Source of the DNA: Chitinophaga barathri
GTDB lineage: Bacteria; Bacteroidota; Bacteroidia; Chitinophagales; Chitinophagaceae
DNA length: 64,000 nucleotides
NCBI RefSeq assembly: GCF_003807585.1
Contig: NZ_RMBX01000006.1
Location: forward strand, 248,001-312,000
Direction: 5' to 3'
In this document: positions 59,624-64,000 of the stretch, piece by piece
Layout of the letters: the number at the start of each line of letters is the position of its first letter
Position numbering within the stretch: the first letter of the stretch is position 1
The notes under the pieces: model-generated
Databases searched by the model: none
What the model was told of the DNA's origin: nothing
Seen by the model: only the letters and a program-made list of their open reading frames with translations
Program-made: the position numbers and the translations under genes

Positions 59624-61124
59624 TTACGATGTAGTGATCATTGGTAGTGGCCTGGGCGGCTTAACCTGCGGAGCAATCCTCAGCAAGAACGGCTACAAAG
59701 TGTGTGTACTGGAAAAAAACAAACAGATCGGCGGATGCCTGCAAACATTCACCCGGGACAAAACCATTTTTGATTCGGGCGTGCATTACGTAGGCGGGCT
59801 GGAGCCGGGGCAGAACATGTACCAGATATTCAAATACCTGGGCATCATGGAAAAGCTCAACCTGAAGCGGCTGGATATGGATTGTTTTGACCGCATTGCG
59901 TTTGCGGGAGATAACAAGGAATATAAAATGGCGCAGGGTTATGAATTGTTCATCGAAGGATTGTTGAAAGACTTTCCGGGTGAAGAAAAGGCGCTGCGTG
60001 AATACTGCGATATGCTCCAGTATATCTGCACCAAGTTTCCGCTGTACAACCTCCGTATGGGCGGGTTTGATGAAAAAGAATCCGTGCTGAGCATCAATGC
60101 CGCTGAATATATCAACAGTCTCAGTTCCAACCGCCGCCTCACCCAGGTGCTGGCCGCGAACAACCCGCTGTACGCCGGTGTGGAAGGCAAAACGCCGATG
60201 TACGTGCACGCACTGGTGCTGAACAGCTATATCGAAAGCTCCTGGAAATGCGTGAACGGCGGCTCCCAGATCGGGAAGTGGCTGGGGCGCGTGATCCTGG
60301 AGAATGGTGGTACGATGATCAAATACCAGGAGGTGAAACGTATTGTGGCCGAAGGGCACGAGGTGCAGTTTGTAGAAACCGCCACCGGCGAACAATACAG
60401 GGCCAAACATTTTATCTCGAACGTACACCCGGCCAATACGCTGGACATGCTGGAGTCCGACGTGATCCGCCAGGCTTACCGCTCCCGCATTAAATCGCTG
60501 GAGAATGGCAATTCCACTTTGATGGTGAACGCCGTACTGAAGCCCGGTATGTTCCCGCACATGAATTACAACTACTACTACCACGGCGTGGAAAGCGTGT
60601 GGGGAGGTCATGATTATACCGAAGAAACCTGGCCCACGGGCTACGCGATGTTCATTTCCCCTGACGCGAAAGATCACCGTTTTGCAAACGGCCTGTCCAT
60701 CATGGCATACATGAACATCAAAGACGTGGCACCCTGGATCGATACCTTCAACACCGTGACGAGCGAGGGCGACCGTGGCGATGACTATGAAGCTTTCAAA
60801 AAAGAAAAAGCAGAAAAACTTCTGGACATGGTGGAAAAACGTTTCCCCGTGCTCAGGCAGTGCATCCAGAGCTACTACGTAGCCACCCCGCTTTCTTTCC
60901 GCGATTACATCGGTACCTCGGATGGATCCATGTACGGCGTGCTGAAGGACAGTAACGATCCTTTGCGTACCTTCATTTCTTCCCGGACGAAGCTGAACAA
61001 CCTGTTCCTCACCGGGCAGAACCTGAACATGCACGGTATACTCGGCGTGAGCATGAGCTCCGTGGTGACCTGTTCGGAATTACTGGATATGGAAAAATTA
61101 TTGCACGATATCAAGATGGCTTAA
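59616..61124 (+). CDS. Phytoene desaturase-like FAD oxidoreductase
   Basis: The 502-residue protein has an N-terminal FAD motif 'IIGSGLGGLTCGAILSKNGYKVCVLEK' type and 'GGCLQTF', with a C-terminal 'FLTGQNLNMHGILGVSMSS' matching the carotenoid desaturase/isomerase (CrtI/CRTISO) family. It could desaturate or isomerise the polyene or saturate a side product. It overlaps the exporter gene by 8 nt. No carotenoid genes (crtB, crtY) are present, which supports a polyene role. Confidence 0.87.
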   Translation: MHNYDVVIIGSGLGGLTCGAILSKNGYKVCVLEKNKQIGGCLQTFTRDKTIFDSGVHYVGGLEPGQNMYQIFKYLGIMEKLNLKRLDMDCFDRIAFAGDNKEYKMAQGYELFIEGLLKDFPGEEKALREYCDMLQYICTKFPLYNLRMGGFDEKESVLSINAAEYINSLSSNRRLTQVLAANNPLYAGVEGKTPMYVHALVLNSYIESSWKCVNGGSQIGKWLGRVILENGGTMIKYQEVKRIVAEGHEVQFVETATGEQYRAKHFISNVHPANTLDMLESDVIRQAYRSRIKSLENGNSTLMVNAVLKPGMFPHMNYNYYYHGVESVWGGHDYTEETWPTGYAMFISPDAKDHRFANGLSIMAYMNIKDVAPWIDTFNTVTSEGDRGDDYEAFKKEKAEKLLDMVEKRFPVLRQCIQSYYVATPLSFRDYIGTSDGSMYGVLKDSNDPLRTFISSRTKLNNLFLTGQNLNMHGILGVSMSSVVTCSELLDMEKLLHDIKMA

Positions 61125-61125
61125 A

Positions 61126-62808
61126 ATGGCGGAGAAGAAGAAAAGATCGATATGGAAGAAGTTGCTGAGGTTCTGTTTATTTATCCTCGGCTTTTTTGTG
61201 TTGCTGCTCATTGGCCTGATCGTTTATCTCTACACCGTAGCCCGTATGCATCCTCCGGAGATCGCGGACAAAACGAGCCTGGAGTGGACGCGCAGCCGGA
61301 TAGATTCCACGGCCTTTACCCTGAACAACAGCTGGTTCCGCAAGAGCCGCAGCGGCCTGTATGAATTGTATGTGGAAGGCAAACCTTTTGAAAGGGGCGT
61401 GGTGTATGGAAAACTGACGGAAGAGCTGGTGCAGCGGCAGGAAGATCACTTCACGGAACAGATCGGCAAAATGATCCCTTCCAAAGCCTACCTGCATTTC
61501 CTGAAATACCTCATCGGCTGGTTCAACCGCCACATGGACGAAAACGTTCCTGAAGAATACAAAGAAGAAATCTACGGCGTGTCTTTCGCCGCCAGCAACA
61601 AATACGAATTTATCGGCTCCAATTACCAGCGTATCATGAACTATCATGCCGCGCATGACATTGGCCATGCCCTGCAAAGTATGGCACTGGTAGGCTGTAC
61701 GTCGTTCGGCACCTGGAACGACCGTTCCGAAGACAGCTCGCTGATCATCGGCCGCAACTTCGATTTTTATGTAGGCGATAAGTTTGCCGAAGAAAAGATA
61801 GTGGCCTTTTACAAACCGGAGCAGGGATACCGCTTTATGTTCATCACCTGGGCGGGCTTTACCGGCGTGGTATCCGGCATGAACGAGCAAGGTCTTACTG
61901 TCACTATCAACGCGGCAAAATCCAGCATACCTTCCGGTTCGGCCACACCGGTATCGCTGGTGGCAAGGGAGATACTGCAATACGCCAAAAACATCAATGA
62001 AGCATACGCCATTGCGCAGAAAAGGAAGATGTTTGTATCGGAGTCTTTCCTGATCGGCTCCGCGAACGACAATCGTGCCGCTATTATCGAAAAGACGCCG
62101 GAGGAGCTGGCGCTGTACGATCCCAAAGGAAACGAGATATCCTGCGCCAATCACTTCCAGAGCAAAACGCTGGGCGCATCGGCCCCCAACCAGGAACAAC
62201 TGGAAGGAAGCGCCTCTCCCTACCGTTACCAGCGCCTGCAGGAATTGCTGGCACGCAACGGCAAAAACTCCGTGGCTAAAACTATCGCCATCCTCCGTGA
62301 CCAGAAAGGTTTAAAAGATACAGATATCGGTATGGGCAATGAAAAGGCCCTGAACCAGCTGATCGCGCACCATTCCGTGGTGTTTGAGCCGAAGCAGCTG
62401 AAAGTATGGGTGAGCACCGCGCCCTGGCAGCTGGGCGAGTTTGTGGCCTACGACCTGAAAAAAGTCTTTGCCATGAACGGCCTTCAGACAGACCACGAGA
62501 TCTGCGACAGCGCGCTGATCATACCCGCGGACACTTTCCTGCAAACGGCGGATTACCGTAAGTTTGTGGATTTCCGCATGCTGAAAGCAGCTGTAATGGA
62601 CAAACAGCCCGTGGACGTGAAACGGATGGTGGCGGACAATCCTTCCTATTACCATGCCTATGTGCTGGCGGGTGATTATCTTTATCGTCAGAAAGACTAC
62701 AAACAGGCCAGACAATATTATCAGCAGGCGCTCATGAAAGAGATCGCTACCAAAGCGGAGAAAGGCCATGTGTTGCAGCGTATTGCGGACTGTGATAAAC
62801 GAATATGA
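61126..62808 (+). CDS. C45-family acyltransferase/peptidase-like protein with a TPR-like tail
   Basis: The 560-residue protein has an N-terminal membrane anchor (about residues 12-35) and a C45 (acyl-CoA:6-aminopenicillanic acid acyltransferase-like) Ntn-hydrolase domain. The nucleophile Cys is in 'MALVGCTSFGTW' near residue 190, with 'IIGRNFDFYVG' and 'GFTGVVSGMNEQGLTVTINAAK' after it. The C-terminal 60 or so residues ('AYVLAGDYLYRQKDYKQARQYYQQAL') look like a TPR unit. These enzymes form or break amide and ester bonds of acyl chains. Here it could make the ester between the polyene acid and its partner. Confidence 0.82.
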   Translation: MAEKKKRSIWKKLLRFCLFILGFFVLLLIGLIVYLYTVARMHPPEIADKTSLEWTRSRIDSTAFTLNNSWFRKSRSGLYELYVEGKPFERGVVYGKLTEELVQRQEDHFTEQIGKMIPSKAYLHFLKYLIGWFNRHMDENVPEEYKEEIYGVSFAASNKYEFIGSNYQRIMNYHAAHDIGHALQSMALVGCTSFGTWNDRSEDSSLIIGRNFDFYVGDKFAEEKIVAFYKPEQGYRFMFITWAGFTGVVSGMNEQGLTVTINAAKSSIPSGSATPVSLVAREILQYAKNINEAYAIAQKRKMFVSESFLIGSANDNRAAIIEKTPEELALYDPKGNEISCANHFQSKTLGASAPNQEQLEGSASPYRYQRLQELLARNGKNSVAKTIAILRDQKGLKDTDIGMGNEKALNQLIAHHSVVFEPKQLKVWVSTAPWQLGEFVAYDLKKVFAMNGLQTDHEICDSALIIPADTFLQTADYRKFVDFRMLKAAVMDKQPVDVKRMVADNPSYYHAYVLAGDYLYRQKDYKQARQYYQQALMKEIATKAEKGHVLQRIADCDKRI

Positions 62809-62815
62809 ATCTTTT

Positions 62816-63178
62816 ATGAAAGGCATCGGGACAGATATCGTTGAAGTAGATCGCGTAGCCTCCAAGATCGAAAAAGGACAGGGCTTCCGGGAGCTGGTGT
62901 TTACACCGCTGGAGATCGCTTATTGCGAAAAACAGGTGAATAAATACGAAAGTTACGCCGCCCGCTTCGCCGCCAAAGAAGCATTCCTGAAAGCCCTGGG
63001 CACAGGCTATGGCGGCAGCGGCATCCATTTCAACGAGATCGAGATAAGGAACAACCCGGCCGGCAAACCGGAGCTGTTCTTAACCGGCAATGCGGCGCCG
63101 CAAATGGAAGGGCTGAACGTATTGTTGTCCATGAGCCATGTAAAAGCGGTCGCTATGGCCACTGTCGTGATCTTCTAA
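62816..63178 (+). CDS. acpS: Holo-ACP synthase (AcpS-type phosphopantetheinyl transferase)
   Basis: I chose the ATG at 62816 ('MKGIGTDIVEVDRVA'), the normal AcpS N-terminus; the longer frame overlaps the preceding gene. The 120-residue protein has the magnesium-binding 'GTDIVEVDR' and 'ARFAAKEAFLKALG' motifs. It attaches phosphopantetheine to the ACPs of the cluster, or may be the cell's only AcpS. It lies 7 nt after the C45 gene. Confidence 0.92.
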   Translation: MKGIGTDIVEVDRVASKIEKGQGFRELVFTPLEIAYCEKQVNKYESYAARFAAKEAFLKALGTGYGGSGIHFNEIEIRNNPAGKPELFLTGNAAPQMEGLNVLLSMSHVKAVAMATVVIF

Positions 63179-63189
63179 CCGGAATAACT

Positions 63190-64000
63190 ATGTACATACC
63201 TGATATAGAATTGCAATCCCCGGCCGCTATCCGGCAGTTCCAGGCAAAAGCCCTGCAACACCAGCTGGGCTACCTACGGCAGTTTTCGCCCTTCTACAGG
63301 GAATGGTTCGCCCGTCATAACCTGGATACAGATACTATCCGTGACATCGAAGACCTCCGTAAGATCCCGACCGTGGGAAAGGAAGACTTGCAGCAGCGCA
63401 ACTGGGACTTCCTGTGCGTGGATAAAGGCAGGATCGCGGAGTATACGTCCACATCAGGAACTTTAGGCAAACCGGTGATCATCCCTTTAACGGAAAAAGA
63501 CCTTGAACGCCTTACCTACAATGAATTTATCTCCTTCAGCTGCGCCGGTGGCACAGACGAAGACATATACCAGCTGATGCTTACGCTGGACCGGCAGTTT
63601 ATGGCCGGCATGGCTTATTATTCCGGTATCCGGAAGATAGGCGCCGGCGTGTTACGCGTGGGGCCGGGTGTGCCTTCCATGCAATGGGAGAATATTACCC
63701 GCATTCAGCCCACCACCATCGTGGCCGTACCTTCTTTTATCCTCAAACTGATCGCATTTGCGGAAGAGCACGGTATTGATATCAATGCTTCCTCCGTGAA
63801 AAAAGCCGTATGTATCGGCGAAAATATCCGAAATACCGACTACACGTACAACGTACTCGGCAAAAAGATCACGGACAAATGGGATATCCAATTGTTTTCC
63901 ACCTATGCTTCCACTGAAATGCAGACCGCCTTTACGGAATGCAAAGCGGGCAGGGGAGGGCACCATCACCCGGAACTGCTCATCGTGGAACTGCTGGATG
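63190..64000 (+). CDS. PaaK-like AMP-forming ligase, N-terminal part
   Basis: The frame is open from the ATG at 63190 to the window end (about 270 residues), so the C-terminus is missing. It begins 'MYIPDIELQSPAAIRQF' and has the AMP-binding P-loop 'YTSTSGTLGKPVIIP', typical of phenylacetate-CoA ligase relatives, and a later 'QLFSTYASTEMQ' that matches the A5-type acyl-adenylate motif. It starts 11 nt after acpS. It could adenylate the 4-coumarate starter and load it on an ACP or CoA. Confidence 0.88.
   Translation, partial: MYIPDIELQSPAAIRQFQAKALQHQLGYLRQFSPFYREWFARHNLDTDTIRDIEDLRKIPTVGKEDLQQRNWDFLCVDKGRIAEYTSTSGTLGKPVIIPLTEKDLERLTYNEFISFSCAGGTDEDIYQLMLTLDRQFMAGMAYYSGIRKIGAGVLRVGPGVPSMQWENITRIQPTTIVAVPSFILKLIAFAEEHGIDINASSVKKAVCIGENIRNTDYTYNVLGKKITDKWDIQLFSTYASTEMQTAFTECKAGRGGHHHPELLIVELLD

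Larger units (their letters stand above)
39026..64000 (+). other. Flexirubin-type aryl polyene biosynthetic cluster (continues past the window)
   Basis: All genes from the ammonia-lyase to the window end are on one strand and many overlap by 1-26 nt. The set includes a starter-forming lyase, a starter-activating ligase, a ketoreductase, four ketosynthase-fold condensing proteins plus one truncated relative, two ACPs, two dehydratases, a thioesterase, LpxL-like and PlsC-like acyltransferases, two methyltransferases, a halogenase-like flavoprotein, a desaturase-like flavoprotein, LolA, an MMPL exporter and an AcpS. It matches the aryl polyene/flexirubin class. darA/darB, which would supply the dialkylresorcinol half, were not seen. 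Confidence 0.85.

Noticed and set aside
59661-61034. 457-codon minus-strand frame opposite the desaturase-like gene
   Set aside because: The + strand protein has FAD motifs at both ends; the opposite frame is rich in His and Val as expected for an antisense shadow.

Overview
The window comes from a Bacteroidota chromosome, most likely a Chitinophaga-like member of the Chitinophagaceae. The evidence is a C-terminal type IX secretion sorting domain, lineage families such as DUF4270, DUF4907 and DUF4369-TlpA, LytS/LytTR and BlaI/M56 pairs, several TAnnTTTG-type -7 promoter elements, and a flexirubin/aryl-polyene pigment cluster that starts with a tyrosine ammonia-lyase-like gene. No tRNA, rRNA, insertion sequence, phage gene or CRISPR array was recognised.

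Region 1 (1-16340) is amino-acid biosynthesis. The order is hisG(partial)-hisD-hisC-hisB, then trpE-G-D-C-F-B-A, then hisH-hisA-hisF-hisIE, all on the + strand with short gaps or 4-nt overlaps, followed by two DUF4369/TlpA thioredoxins. The trp block sits inside the his block. Between hisB and trpE lies a complete-looking tryptophan attenuator: a 19-codon leader peptide with tandem Trp codons, a 10-bp antiterminator and a 14-bp terminator. hisA is fused in frame to an N-terminal GNAT acetyltransferase domain.

Region 2 (16341-30530) is mixed accessory DNA. It has a repeat-rich 650-bp intergenic segment, a BlaI/M56-type regulatory module with two dyads in front of it, a lipoprotein formylglycine-generating enzyme, a GH1 glycosidase, an envelope set (barrel protein, DUF4270, kelch lipoprotein, DUF4907), a LytS/LytTR two-component pair preceded by two perfect 22-nt direct repeats, and an unrecognised two-gene pair of lower G+C.

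Region 3 (30550-38840) is housekeeping and envelope: cysteine desulfurase, phosphoglucosamine mutase, an LTA-synthase-like sulfatase-fold membrane protein, a methyltransferase, PAP2 phosphatase, ZIP metal transporter and a CNNM/CorC-type protein.

Region 4 (39026 to the window end, where it continues) is a 25-kb one-direction cluster for a flexirubin-type aryl polyene. The ammonia-lyase would make 4-coumarate and the PaaK-like ligase at the edge could activate it. Ketosynthases, a chain-length-factor-like partner, two ACPs, a ketoreductase and two hotdog dehydratases would build the polyene. A halogenase-like flavoprotein, a methyltransferase and a phytoene-desaturase-like enzyme would decorate it. 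LolA, lipoproteins, a GT2-DUF2062 protein, a deacetylase and a very large MMPL-acyltransferase-methyltransferase fusion would move it to, or anchor it in, the outer membrane. Dialkylresorcinol genes (darA/darB), expected for a true flexirubin, are not in the window and may lie beyond the right edge.
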